Origin: an uncultured Prevotella sp.
GTDB taxonomy: Bacteria > Bacteroidota > Bacteroidia > Bacteroidales > Bacteroidaceae
NCBI GenBank assembly: GCA_947174835.1
Contig: CAMWKM010000008.1
Location: forward strand, 1 to 41,000
Direction: 5' to 3'
DNA: 41,000 nucleotides
Part shown: one piece after another, positions 28,903 through 36,868 of the stretch
How the letters are laid out: every line of letters starts with the position of its first letter
Numbering within the stretch: position 1 is the first letter of the stretch
The notes under the pieces: generated by a model
Told to the model about the DNA's origin: nothing
Database searches by the model: none
Seen by the model: only the letters and a program-made list of their open reading frames with translations
Position numbers and translations under genes: made by a program

Positions 28903-29580
28903 ATGCGAATAGACATCATCACCGTACTACCCGAGATGCTTGAGGGCTTTGTACACGAAAGCATACTGGCACGGGCCGAGAAGAAAGGCTTGGCCGAAAT
29001 ACGATTACACAACCTACGCGACTACACGCTCGACAAATGGCGGCGAGTGGACGACTATCCCTATGGTGGATCGGCAGGCATGGTCATGCAATGCGAGCCC
29101 ATTGACCGCTGCATCACAGCCCTCAAAGCCGAACGCGACTACGACGAGGTCATCTTTACATCGCCCGATGGCGAACGCTTCGACCAGCATATAGCCAACG
29201 AACTATCCCTGAAAGGCAACCTCATTATTCTGGCCGGCCACTACAAAGGTATTGACCAACGTGTGAGAGACCACTTGATTACACGTGAGATTTCCATAGG
29301 CGACTTTGTCCTGACAGGCGGTGAACTGGTAGCCGCCATGATTGCCGATGCCGTTGTCAGAGTGGTACCGGGTGTCATCGGCGACGAGCAAAGCGCTCTC
29401 TCCGACTGCTTTCAGGATGACCTGCTGGCCGCACCCATCTACACCCGACCAGCCGACTACAAGGGATGGAAGGTGCCCGACATACTGCTTTCAGGCAATG
29501 AGGCCAAGATTAGGAATTGGGAATTAGAACAGGCCTTAGAGCGCACGAAGCGTCTAAGACCTGACCTGCTTTCCCAATAA
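28903..29580 (+). CDS. trmD: tRNA (guanine-37-N1)-methyltransferase
   Basis: A 225-residue SPOUT enzyme that methylates G37 next to the anticodon, using S-adenosylmethionine. Diagnostic segments are [16 protein letters not shown] at the start, [13 protein letters not shown], the knot region [16 protein letters not shown] and [15 protein letters not shown], and [15 protein letters not shown] with the catalytic-type Asp and Arg region. The usual length and order are kept. It has its own promoter and does not lie in the rpsP-rimM-trmD-rplS operon of many bacteria. It ends 12 bases from the converging trpS gene. Confidence 0.97.
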   Translation: MRIDIITVLPEMLEGFVHESILARAEKKGLAEIRLHNLRDYTLDKWRRVDDYPYGGSAGMVMQCEPIDRCITALKAERDYDEVIFTSPDGERFDQHIANELSLKGNLIILAGHYKGIDQRVRDHLITREISIGDFVLTGGELVAAMIADAVVRVVPGVIGDEQSALSDCFQDDLLAAPIYTRPADYKGWKVPDILLSGNEAKIRNWELEQALERTKRLRPDLLSQ

Positions 29581-29592
29581 TTTCACTTGTCC

Positions 29593-30636
29593 TTATCCGA
29601 AGTAGTCAATCTGCATCGCCTTGCGCACTTCGCTCATGGTTTGTGCACCTACTTCGCGGGCCTGTTCAGTACCCTTGCGCAGAATATTATAGATTTCAGG
29701 AATGTCCTTTTCAAACTCTGCACGACGCTGACGCATCGGCTCCAAGAACTGATTAATCACCTCATTCAGGAACTTCTTGCATTTCATATCGCCCAAACCA
29801 CCACGACGATAGTGATCCTTCAGTTCATCCAGATTCTGATATTCCGGCCAGAAATTCCTAAAATCCTCATCCGTGGAGAAAGCATCCAGATAAGTAAATA
29901 CGGCATTTCCCTCCACGTGTCCCGGATCATTCAGATTGACGTGCTGTGGATCGGTGTACATTGAGCGCACTTTCTGCCACACCTCATCGGCAGAGTCAGA
30001 AAGGTAGATGCAGTTGCCCAGCGACTTCGACATTTTCTCTTTACCATCGGTACCCGGCAGACGACGGGCTGTCAGGTTCTCCGGCAGCATAATCTGTGGT
30101 TCAACCAGCACCTCACCGTATGTGTTATTGAAACGGTTCACCAACTCACGCGTTACCTCCAACATAGGCTCCTGATCCTCACCTGCAGGTACCGTGGTCG
30201 ACTTAAACAGCGTGATGTCGGCAGCCTGGCTCACAGGATAGCAAAAGAACCCCAACGGGATGTTTGCCTCGAAGTTGCGCATTCTAATTTCAGTCTTCAC
30301 CGTCGGATTGCGTTGCACACGACTCACGGTAATGAGATTCATCAGATAGGTAGTCAATTCGGCCAGTTCAGGAATCTGACTCTGTATAAACAGCGTACAC
30401 TTTGCAGGATCCAATCCTGCCGCCAGCCAGTCGAGAGCGACCTGCGTGACGCTATTGCGTATCTTCTCCGGATTATCAGCATTGTCAGTCAGCGCCTGCA
30501 CATCGGCCATAAAGACAAACATACGGTCGTAATCGCCTGCATTCTGCAATTCCACACGACGACGCAACGAGCCAACATAGTGGCCCAAGTGTAATTTTCC
30601 AGTAGGACGGTCGCCCGTCAATATTACTTTTCCCAT
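29593..30636 (-). CDS. trpS: Tryptophanyl-tRNA synthetase
   Basis: A 347-residue class I synthetase that charges tRNA-Trp. The HIGH-type motif is HLGHY at 16-20 within [14 protein letters not shown], and KMSKS is at 201-205. [10 protein letters not shown] (about 151-160) and [11 protein letters not shown] (about 104-114) are also characteristic. The length is normal. The gene is driven by one copy of a 79-bp promoter repeat that also precedes the next upstream gene. Its end converges with trmD. Confidence 0.98.
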   Translation of the reverse strand: MGKVILTGDRPTGKLHLGHYVGSLRRRVELQNAGDYDRMFVFMADVQALTDNADNPEKIRNSVTQVALDWLAAGLDPAKCTLFIQSQIPELAELTTYLMNLITVSRVQRNPTVKTEIRMRNFEANIPLGFFCYPVSQAADITLFKSTTVPAGEDQEPMLEVTRELVNRFNNTYGEVLVEPQIMLPENLTARRLPGTDGKEKMSKSLGNCIYLSDSADEVWQKVRSMYTDPQHVNLNDPGHVEGNAVFTYLDAFSTDEDFRNFWPEYQNLDELKDHYRRGGLGDMKCKKFLNEVINQFLEPMRQRRAEFEKDIPEIYNILRKGTEQAREVGAQTMSEVRKAMQIDYFG

Positions 30637-30661
30637 GATTCCTTTTATCTAAGTTTTGGTT

Positions 30662-30740
30662 TGCAAAGGTACAAATAAGTGAGCAAAGTGCCAAATTAAT
30701 TTTAGAGTTATTTGACAAAAACTGAAATCAACTTAACAAC
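30662..30740. repeat. 79-bp promoter repeat, copy A (trpS)
   Basis: This copy matches 31607-31685 with about seven mismatches in 79 bases and no gaps. It contains, on the minus strand, TACCTTTG (30664-30671) and TTTG (30692-30695) spaced by 20 bases, so it is the trpS promoter region. Conservation extends about 45 bases upstream of the -33 box. Confidence 0.85.
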
Positions 30741-30784
30741 ATTGACCATTAAGAAATAGGGACGATGGCATATAATCGGATGCG

Positions 30785-31522
30785 TTATTTCCTATTATAT
30801 ATAAAGCGTGCCAGACCGTAGATATAGCGGCGGAAGCCAATACGTGCGCCAAGCAGACGATCAAACCACCCTAAATGCTTGCTGACTATTCTCACTACCA
30901 CACCCACATAGAGCATGGCGAAGAGCGTACCGAGACCTATTATATGCCACTGCCACTCACCAAAAAAGGCATAACATGCTATTATTCCAAGGACACACAA
31001 CGAGATGTCCACACAAATCTTTGCTTTGGAGAACTCTATACCAGCAACTCTGCTGATAGCCACGGGAAGCCCTTCGCCCGGCATGGTTACAGAGCCGCAT
31101 CTCACTTCAAATGCTATACCGAGCCCAAGAACAGTACAACCCACAAACTGTGTAATCGCTTTTGCCCACAGCTGTTCCGGCATGAGCCACGAAGTAAGCC
31201 CCATATTGACATCCAACAGCATACCAAACAAGAAACCTATAATTATCTGAAACAACTGAATCGGTTCAAACTGACGGCGTAACACACAGATCTGCCCAAA
31301 CACTAATATGAAGTTCATGATATAAGTATATTGCCCAATAGTAAGAGAAGGCACGAAACCGGATCTGCCAGCATCTTGAAACACATACGGCAACACGCTT
31401 ATTACGCTTGAACCAAGCATACTCCGTACACAAACGGCAACGCCAAAAGTCATAATCATAAGCGACACAAGCAAAAGAATGTGTTGCCAACAGAAAGAAA
31501 TCACATTGTTTTTTGTTATCAT
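30785..31522 (-). CDS. YitT/YczE-like integral membrane protein
   Basis: With a start at 31522 (MITKNN) the protein has 245 residues and about five or six hydrophobic helices, beginning with ISFCWQHILLLVSLMIMTFG. The middle has VRCGSVTMPGEGLPVAIS, a motif I associate with the YczE/YyaS/YitT group (DUF6198), whose function is unknown. The frame continues upstream to 31639, but that N-terminus is a translation of the 79-bp promoter repeat and its leader, so the shorter start is chosen; the promoter then gives an 80-base leader. It stands alone between trpS and the caspase operon. Confidence 0.75.
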   Translation of the reverse strand: MITKNNVISFCWQHILLLVSLMIMTFGVAVCVRSMLGSSVISVLPYVFQDAGRSGFVPSLTIGQYTYIMNFILVFGQICVLRRQFEPIQLFQIIIGFLFGMLLDVNMGLTSWLMPEQLWAKAITQFVGCTVLGLGIAFEVRCGSVTMPGEGLPVAISRVAGIEFSKAKICVDISLCVLGIIACYAFFGEWQWHIIGLGTLFAMLYVGVVVRIVSKHLGWFDRLLGARIGFRRYIYGLARFIYNRK

Positions 31523-31606
31523 ATCATTTCCTAAATTTAGGTAAGCCGTACCATTATCCCACACGCCAAATAGTGAACAAGATTTATCGGCTAACGAAAA
31601 AAGACG

Positions 31607-31685
31607 TGCAAAGGTACAAATAAGTGGGCAAAATGCCAAATTAATTTTAGGGTTATTTGATAAAAGCTGAAATCAACTCAATAAC
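31607..31685. repeat. 79-bp promoter repeat, copy B (YitT/YczE-like gene)
   Basis: Second copy of the repeat at 30662-30740, with TACCTTTG (31609-31616) and TTTG (31637-31640) spaced by 20 bases on the minus strand. It lies about 85 bases before the chosen ATG at 31522. Confidence 0.85.
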
Positions 31686-31686
31686 G

Positions 31687-31716
31687 AGGGGAGTCAACCA
31701 TAAGGCAAACTCCCCT
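31687..31716. terminator. Hairpin after the caspase operon
   Basis: AGGGGAGT (31687-31694) pairs with ACTCCCCT (31709-31716) across a 14-base loop. It lies about 45 bases past the caspase stop. There is no T tract on the minus strand, so termination there would be weak; it could act as an mRNA 3' stabiliser. Confidence 0.45.
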
Positions 31717-31762
31717 TTCTGCTCATTTTTCAAGTACAATATGTTAAGGTATATAGTAGACC

Positions 31763-33277
31763 TTACTTTAGCTTCATATTCTTCCAAGTATTGGCTATAG
31801 CTTGCGAAGCGCTGACACTCGGGGTCTGACTCTTATTGTTTACAATGATTGAACGACGTGAAACCTGTTCCTTAATGTATGTACCAAGCTCATTGTAGGT
31901 ACATTCTCCTTTGGAGTCCTGAAGTTTCTTTAGAAGATAGTAGGTAAAAAGTCCATGCCCTTTATCCTTAATGGGATATGCGGTTTCGTCGCCCTGTGCC
32001 GCAGAGAACACGATCATCTTACCCATAGGAGTTGCTGCCTTTGACTTTATGGCTACACCTCGTGCCGATGCAAGCATACCTTCGCCACGGAGAGCACCAC
32101 TAAAGCAGGCATCAAGGAATACAGAAATGTTCTGTGCATTGAGTTTTCCGAAAACAGAATAAAGCTGAGACAACTTATAACCGGTACTTGGATTTGACCC
32201 TACACCGTCCACCGGAAGTAAATATGCATCCTTACTACTCTCATCAGGAATACCATGACCGGCATAATAGAATATAATTTTAGCATCACCATTAAATGCA
32301 GCACAAACCTTTTGTAACCAATCAACCTCTGCTATAATGTTGTTTAGAGAAGCGTTTTCCTTGAGATGCACATTTTCAGAAGGTATTCCAAGCGTCTGTA
32401 TGCAATATTTTTTGAAGGTATTACCATCGTTTACGGCAAACTGTACATCAGTCTCGTTCTGATAATTCTCGTTGGCAATTATTATGGCAAATGTATTTTC
32501 ATTGACCTTTGAGGTCTGGGGAATATTATTATCAACATCTGAATTAGCGGTTACGACAGGTTTTGGCATAGCCTTAGGAGTAGTTCCTGAAACAGGAACA
32601 TGGGCAAGTTCGGAAAAAGAGCCAGAACCACCAACAATAGAACCTATGGATGCAAGAACATCATCATTAGAAGGAACATTCAAAGAGGGTGACAATGTGG
32701 GATCAACTTTGAAATCATAAACCTCAGCTGGCACTCCTGCTTCCAACTTGAACAACGCATATTCACCCTTATCCAAAACAGTAGAAGGTTTCAAGGCATA
32801 TATATCTTCTGAAATTTTTTCTGCAACCAATTCGATTTCTTTCACACTTGATTTAGTTCCAGAAGTATATGAAAATGATGATTCTATCTTAGCATAAGGA
32901 AAAACCCTCGTCTTTTTCTTTACCTTCAACTTTGTCAGTTTCCAAGTTTTAATATTGACATTTCGAGGATTTACGACATAAAGATACACTGCCCCCACAG
33001 GAACTGACATATCTGCGGCCGTCCCCTCAAGTTCAATAGAAGATGTAAGCTTGCCACCATAATTGAATGACATAGCACTTTCGCCAATAAAGTTAAAAAG
33101 TCCCTTGACTCCGTGTGCAGGAGACTGAGGGATATTCCCTGAGCTAACATCCCGAAATACAGGCATTATCATAGGTACAAGTTCAGAACTTCCATTAATA
33201 ATAAACGCGTTCTGCCCTATTGAAGGCAATTGCATCAGCAATGCAATAATGACAATGATAAATGTTTTTCTTTTCAT
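31763..33277 (-). CDS. Exported caspase-like (peptidase C14) protein
   Basis: A 504-residue protein with a signal peptide (residues 1-21, ending SIGQ). Residues about 25-250 are an unassigned domain rich in beta-strand, ending in a low-complexity linker. Residues about 262-495 are a caspase-fold domain: FAIIIANENYQN begins the fold, His341 is in YYAGHG, Cys391 is in LDACFSG, and FSAAQGDETAY and GLFTYYLLKKL follow. The dyad is complete, so proteolysis is possible. The signal peptide places it outside the cytoplasm, unlike many caspase-like defence effectors. It is the last gene of an operon with DUF4384-like and LPP20-like proteins (gaps 18 and 32 bases), so an envelope role is likely. Substrate unknown. 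Confidence 0.9.
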   Translation of the reverse strand: MKRKTFIIVIIALLMQLPSIGQNAFIINGSSELVPMIMPVFRDVSSGNIPQSPAHGVKGLFNFIGESAMSFNYGGKLTSSIELEGTAADMSVPVGAVYLYVVNPRNVNIKTWKLTKLKVKKKTRVFPYAKIESSFSYTSGTKSSVKEIELVAEKISEDIYALKPSTVLDKGEYALFKLEAGVPAEVYDFKVDPTLSPSLNVPSNDDVLASIGSIVGGSGSFSELAHVPVSGTTPKAMPKPVVTANSDVDNNIPQTSKVNENTFAIIIANENYQNETDVQFAVNDGNTFKKYCIQTLGIPSENVHLKENASLNNIIAEVDWLQKVCAAFNGDAKIIFYYAGHGIPDESSKDAYLLPVDGVGSNPSTGYKLSQLYSVFGKLNAQNISVFLDACFSGALRGEGMLASARGVAIKSKAATPMGKMIVFSAAQGDETAYPIKDKGHGLFTYYLLKKLQDSKGECTYNELGTYIKEQVSRRSIIVNNKSQTPSVSASQAIANTWKNMKLK

Positions 33278-33295
33278 ACTATTATGATTTGATTT

Positions 33296-34162
33296 TCAAT
33301 TATTATTTAATGTTATCGGAAATATTCTTGTTATCATATTCTGATCGTGCTTACGCTGTTTGATTATCCATCTCTGAAAATCAGCATAGTCAAGTTCACG
33401 CGGAAGGCTTTCAGACACGGAATTATCGCAAGCCTTTGCAAAAGCGTTGGGAGAGAAGACAATATAGATTGTGTTTCTTTCCGTCCCCTTTGAACAGGTC
33501 ATAGTGTATTCATCAACAAGATGAGTGAGTTCCTTCTCTGCCTCTTTCCTGTTAAAGAACAAATAACGTTTGTTGGATTTTATCTTATAAATTCCATCCT
33601 CTTGGCTTTGGTATGGCAAAAGACAAAAAGCCTTCTGCTCGGCATCAACAAGATAGACGGCCAGATAGCCACTAACAGGGGAGATGAACGACAGATAAAG
33701 GTCGTCACCGTCATGAAATTCATCACTTTCAAACTTATCTTCCGTGCCATTGCGCAACACTTTTGTCTTAATTTCCATCTGTGCAGAAACAATCTCGCGT
33801 GCCTTACCCTTTACGCTGACTTTTACAACAAGCATTCCCTGATCATACGAAATATGATATTGCGGCTCGCCCGTTGTCTCAATCCATTCGCCTTTCACCT
33901 CGCTGCCGCCTATCGACAGGAAATCAATGTCGGATTTTCCGTTGCCATTTTGTATGTGTGTAGAGTTTGTCTGCGATACAATTGTGCCGAACTCATCTGC
34001 AAGAGCCTGTATTTTAGCCCGATCGAGAGCCGTTAGCTTCGCCTCTTCAAGCGTGACATTCTCAGGTGCATGATAGGTATATTCACCCTCCACCGTCTTC
34101 ATTTTCTGCGAGAAGACGGGAATGGTGAATATGATGGATAAAAATAAGAGTGTATGTTTCAT
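33296..34162 (-). CDS. Exported DUF4384-like protein
   Basis: With the ATG at 34162 the protein has 288 residues and a clean signal peptide, MKHTLLFLSIIFTIPVFS. A longer start at 34201 would precede it with 13 non-conforming residues and overlap the upstream gene. The N-terminal part has TLEEAKLTALDRAKIQALADEFG, a helix also seen in LPP20- and FlgT-like envelope proteins. The segment DDLYLSFISPVSGYLAVYLVDAEQKAFCLLPYQ resembles DUF4384, a domain often found with protein kinases and caspases in envelope proteins. Function unknown. It lies between the LPP20-like gene and the caspase gene. Confidence 0.75.
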   Translation of the reverse strand: MKHTLLFLSIIFTIPVFSQKMKTVEGEYTYHAPENVTLEEAKLTALDRAKIQALADEFGTIVSQTNSTHIQNGNGKSDIDFLSIGGSEVKGEWIETTGEPQYHISYDQGMLVVKVSVKGKAREIVSAQMEIKTKVLRNGTEDKFESDEFHDGDDLYLSFISPVSGYLAVYLVDAEQKAFCLLPYQSQEDGIYKIKSNKRYLFFNRKEAEKELTHLVDEYTMTCSKGTERNTIYIVFSPNAFAKACDNSVSESLPRELDYADFQRWIIKQRKHDQNMITRIFPITLNNN

Positions 34163-34194
34163 GTCGCTTATCCGCTTATGCTTCGACAACAGAA

Positions 34195-34869
34195 TTACCA
34201 ACCGAGCAATTTGTCAAGTTTTTTATGCAGTTCTTCGCCTTTGTTTTCAAGCTGTTCGCGCACCGCCTTCTTCGCTGCCGCCTTAGCCATCGTGCCGTTA
34301 TATGCTATGCGTACAAGCACCTCCTTGTTTTTATTGTTTTTGGTACGATAGACTTCCACTACGGTTATCGTGCGTCCTATGCTTTGCGAAATAAGATTCT
34401 TGGCCGTCATGACACTCTGCGTCACCGATGCAGCCTCCTCGGCTTCCAACTGTCTGTTTGACACCGTGTTCTCAATCAGTGCCGTTATTTCCGTCTGTAT
34501 CTGTCCGGCCAAATTCTGCTTGGCCAGTTCAAGAGCCTGCATCTTTGCCGCATCATAGTTTTCACCGATGCTCATAGCCTCGCCCATAAGATATTTGGGA
34601 TACATATCTTCGTCATATTCCATTTGCATGAGATATGACTTGTCAAGTTGTTTCTCCAATGGCAATGCACCTGGAGCAGTCGTCCAACCATCCTTTTTCA
34701 GGATCTTTGCTTCCTTGCGAGCCGCTTTCGTGGCTTTCGTGTTGAGTTCCGACTTGGAAACTTTGGTCAGTTCACGTCGTTCCTTCATCTGCTCTTTCGA
34801 GATTTGTGCCGATGAAGACAATGCCACGCAGGCCATCATCACTGTAAACACGCATTTTGCTACTTTCAT
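34195..34869 (-). CDS. Exported LPP20-like helical protein
   Basis: With the ATG at 34869 it has 224 residues and a signal peptide ending in SSSAQ. A start at 34881 would add only MYSN. The mature part is mostly charged helices; EAMSIGENYDAAKMQALELAKQNLAGQIQTEI resembles the LPP20 family, and the region QSIGRTITVVEVYRTKNNKNKEVLVRIAYN adds a short beta part. There is no lipobox, so it is probably periplasmic. No enzyme motif is visible. It is the first gene of the operon that ends with the caspase. It lies downstream of a leader with a small ORF and two terminator-like hairpins. Confidence 0.7.
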   Translation of the reverse strand: MKVAKCVFTVMMACVALSSSAQISKEQMKERRELTKVSKSELNTKATKAARKEAKILKKDGWTTAPGALPLEKQLDKSYLMQMEYDEDMYPKYLMGEAMSIGENYDAAKMQALELAKQNLAGQIQTEITALIENTVSNRQLEAEEAASVTQSVMTAKNLISQSIGRTITVVEVYRTKNNKNKEVLVRIAYNGTMAKAAAKKAVREQLENKGEELHKKLDKLLGW

Positions 34870-34884
34870 ATTGCTGTACACACT

Positions 34885-34920
34885 AAAAAATATGTCCGCA
34901 GCTCCCGAACCGGACGGTTC
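34885..34920 (-). terminator. Second terminator-like hairpin just before the LPP20-like gene, with a competing hairpin
   Basis: On the minus strand GTCCG (34911-34915) pairs with CGGAC (34894-34898), followed two bases later by six T residues (34885-34890). The same bases take part in a competing hairpin, GAACCG/CGGTTC (34907-34912 with 34915-34920). The two folds exclude each other, as in terminator/antiterminator pairs. Confidence 0.45.
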
Positions 34921-34952
34921 TTATTTTGTAAATTTGTTTTCAAGCCATATAA

Positions 34953-34992
34953 CAAAAAAGAGCGCGGGAACTGCACCTGTCACTTATCCCGC
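34953..34992 (-). terminator. Intrinsic terminator overlapping the end of small ORF A
   Basis: On the minus strand GCGGGA (34987-34992) pairs with TCCCGC (34964-34969) across 17 bases, followed by GC and TCTTTTTTG. The TGA of the small ORF (34980-34982) lies in the loop, so a ribosome finishing that ORF would cover the left arm. Confidence 0.65.
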
Positions 34993-35129
34993 TTGTCAGG
35001 CCTTCGCATTGCCATTCCGTCAAGGATAAGCAACGCAGAGGCCCACGCCGATATGTATATAAGCCAAACATACGCCCATACTTTACGTACGGACACACTG
35101 GCGGCTTTATATAACACACCCATGAACAT
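34980..35129 (-). CDS. Small hydrophobic protein, leader ORF A
   Basis: A 49-residue ORF (MFMGVLYK...) with one hydrophobic segment at about 17-36 (VWAYVWLIYISAWASALLIL) and a charged tail ending in RRPDKRDK. The same short block, LIYI...SALL(I/V)LD, occurs in a second small ORF at 37805-37954, and the DNA around both starts (CAATAGTAGATG then TCATGGG) is also conserved. It lies 124 bases after a strong promoter and ends inside an intrinsic terminator. It is unrecognised; it could be a small membrane protein or a leader peptide controlling the operon behind it. Conservation in two places is the main evidence that it is real. Confidence 0.55.
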   Translation of the reverse strand: MFMGVLYKAASVSVRKVWAYVWLIYISAWASALLILDGMAMRRPDKRDK

Positions 35130-35292
35130 CTACTATTGCTTTACCATGTGACGGAAATGTTAAGGTTGCGAAGTTTAACAAGCCACAGATAAAACGTCAA
35201 GTAAACGTCTTTTTCTATATATAGCACATCCCCCTCCTCTTCCACCCTGCTTGCGAAAGCAAAGGTATCGGCGTTGGGTTTGCAGTGGCAAA
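34980..35292 (-). promoter_or_regulatory. Leader A: promoter and 5' region controlling the LPP20-DUF4384-caspase operon
   Basis: TTTG (35289-35292) and TACCTTTG (35260-35267) are 21 bases apart. The leader has blocks shared with leader B (37766-38230): GGTGGAAGAGGA, ACGTTTACTT and the start of the small ORF. No other good promoter lies between here and 34869, so the operon probably depends on read-through of the terminators. Confidence 0.6.
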
Positions 35293-36033
35293 TATAGTCA
35301 AAAAGCAAAATATATGGTAACAAGCACCAAAAGTTTAAATATTATTTAGCACTTCAAAATTACGACATAACAATATTTAACAAAGCAAAACCAGTATCCT
35401 ACTGAATATTCAACCTCCTTCACGAAACAGGTATTTTTCGTAAAAACAATACCTTGCCAACAAGTAGGCTACCCCCCCTCTGAAGCCCTTCCCCCCTCTT
35501 ATATCTGTCCCCCTATATAGGGGGACTTAGATATGAGGGGGAGCTTCATTCGCCCCCCACGACAAAGATGCTGTTTGCGGTTCGTAAACATGATACCTAG
35601 ACCTCGTAAGTATGATACTTAGCCAGCGTAAACACCATAGTAACACTTTTTAAGGCTTATCGCCTGTGAAGGCAATAAATCGACTGAGGTCATTTTTTTA
35701 TGGGAATTTCATAGCTGAAAAAGGAAGAAAAGGGAAGAAAGCGGAACAAAACGGAACGAAACGGAACACACGATCCGTAAATGCAGTACCTTTGCAACAT
35801 CAGGGAAACGCCCTGAGTAGCCGAGCAGCCAAGACGCGCACATGGCTGGCAGGCTTCAGACATCAAACCAACAAACAAAACAAACGATTATGAAGAAGCC
35901 AAAGACTACGAGAAGTCTTGAAGGGGCCGGGCACAGACACACATCAAGCCTTCCCCTTCTACGGACAACACCAGATGATGGATATTTCCCCAGAAGAGGG
36001 AGGCTTGGCAAGGGAATTTTACTATTTTTGCAA
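35130..36033. repeat. Intergenic region with palindrome and short tandem repeats
   Basis: Apart from leader A, no firm gene was found. A large imperfect palindrome spans 35482-35547: its arms read GAAGC...TATATCTGTCCCCCTA and the complement, giving a stem of about 30 bp. Bases about 35578-35640 hold three diverged copies of a 20-bp unit, TCGTAAACATGATACCTAG. Bases 35721-35772 hold purine-rich 10-bp repeats of the type GGAACAAAAC. A TACCTTTG box lies at 35787-35794 on the plus strand without a matching -33 element, and an ATG follows at 35890, but that frame soon runs antisense to the PEGA gene and is unproven. Confidence 0.6.
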
Positions 36034-36840
36034 TTATTCCTCCTCGTCGACTTTCACCAAATCAAAGAAACTACTTATCTCCTGTTGGTCTATCGCCTGA
36101 CGAACATTGAAACGCTTTGTCTGATCCATAAAACCTTTACGCCTCAACTTAATCTCAATCTGTACATCGCGCGAATTTTCATACGAAAGTCCTTGGATGT
36201 TAAACGAGCGAGTATCTTCATAAGGAGTCGTACCAAGATAAGTCTCGTTAGTGTTCTTCACCTCGGCTGGCACACTTGATATAACGCGCCAGAACACACG
36301 GGAGCCCGGTGGATCTGACTCAAAATACCAGCGGATGATGGTACGTTCAAGAGATGTCTGTCCGGCATTTTCACGCGATACCTTTTTCTTCTCCTCGTTT
36401 TTAGGTGCCGTCACATCTGCTTTTGGGGTGTTTACCCGTTTCTCCCGAAGCTCGCCTATAACGCTCTTAGGCCATTCAAAATCATATTTGTTTTTACCAA
36501 CCTGCGTTATTGTAGGGGTTATCGTCTCCACAACTTTTGCATATCCGTCTTGCACAAACACAAGCTCCATACTGTTAGCCTCTGCGGAACGCCTCATACG
36601 CTGCTGCAAGTCTTTCTTCGAACCGGGAACTATCAGGCCACGAAAAGGAATCTCTACTGTAGCCGGTGTTGACGTACAGATAAGTTTGCCGTTATGATAA
36701 ACCTTTGCTCCTTCCGGATAGCTCTGAAGCGTTATCTTGGCATACTCCACCGGTAACACGATAGCTTTCTGTGCCTTCGCCCCATGCGAGAGGACAAGCA
36801 TCACAGACAGTACAAATATTTTATAGGATAATGTCTTCAT
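36034..36840 (-). CDS. Exported PEGA-like protein, second of a paralogous pair
   Basis: A 268-residue protein with a signal peptide ending AKAQ. Residues about 33-60 (ITLQSYPEGAKVYHNGKLICTSTPATVEIP) form a PEGA-type beta unit, a domain found in surface proteins. A middle region ends in a charged linker. Residues about 158-268 are closely similar to the C-terminus of the adjacent gene: GQTSLERTIIRWYFESDPPGSRVFWRVISSVPAEVKNTN and the end DQTKRFNVRQAIDQQEISSFFDLVK are nearly the same in both. The pair is therefore a tandem duplication with different N-termini. It starts 28 bases after the first copy. Function is unknown; a periplasmic or surface structural role fits. Confidence 0.8.
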   Translation of the reverse strand: MKTLSYKIFVLSVMLVLSHGAKAQKAIVLPVEYAKITLQSYPEGAKVYHNGKLICTSTPATVEIPFRGLIVPGSKKDLQQRMRRSAEANSMELVFVQDGYAKVVETITPTITQVGKNKYDFEWPKSVIGELREKRVNTPKADVTAPKNEEKKKVSRENAGQTSLERTIIRWYFESDPPGSRVFWRVISSVPAEVKNTNETYLGTTPYEDTRSFNIQGLSYENSRDVQIEIKLRRKGFMDQTKRFNVRQAIDQQEISSFFDLVKVDEEE

Positions 36841-36868
36841 GTCTTTAGGGTGTATTGATCAGTTTGTG

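Noticed and set aside
31523..31639. Longer N-terminus for the YitT/YczE-like protein
   Set aside because: Those codons translate the 79-bp promoter repeat and leader, upstream of the likely transcription start.
34163..34201. Longer start for the DUF4384-like protein
   Set aside because: It would hide the signal peptide and overlap the upstream gene; 34162 gives a standard exported protein.
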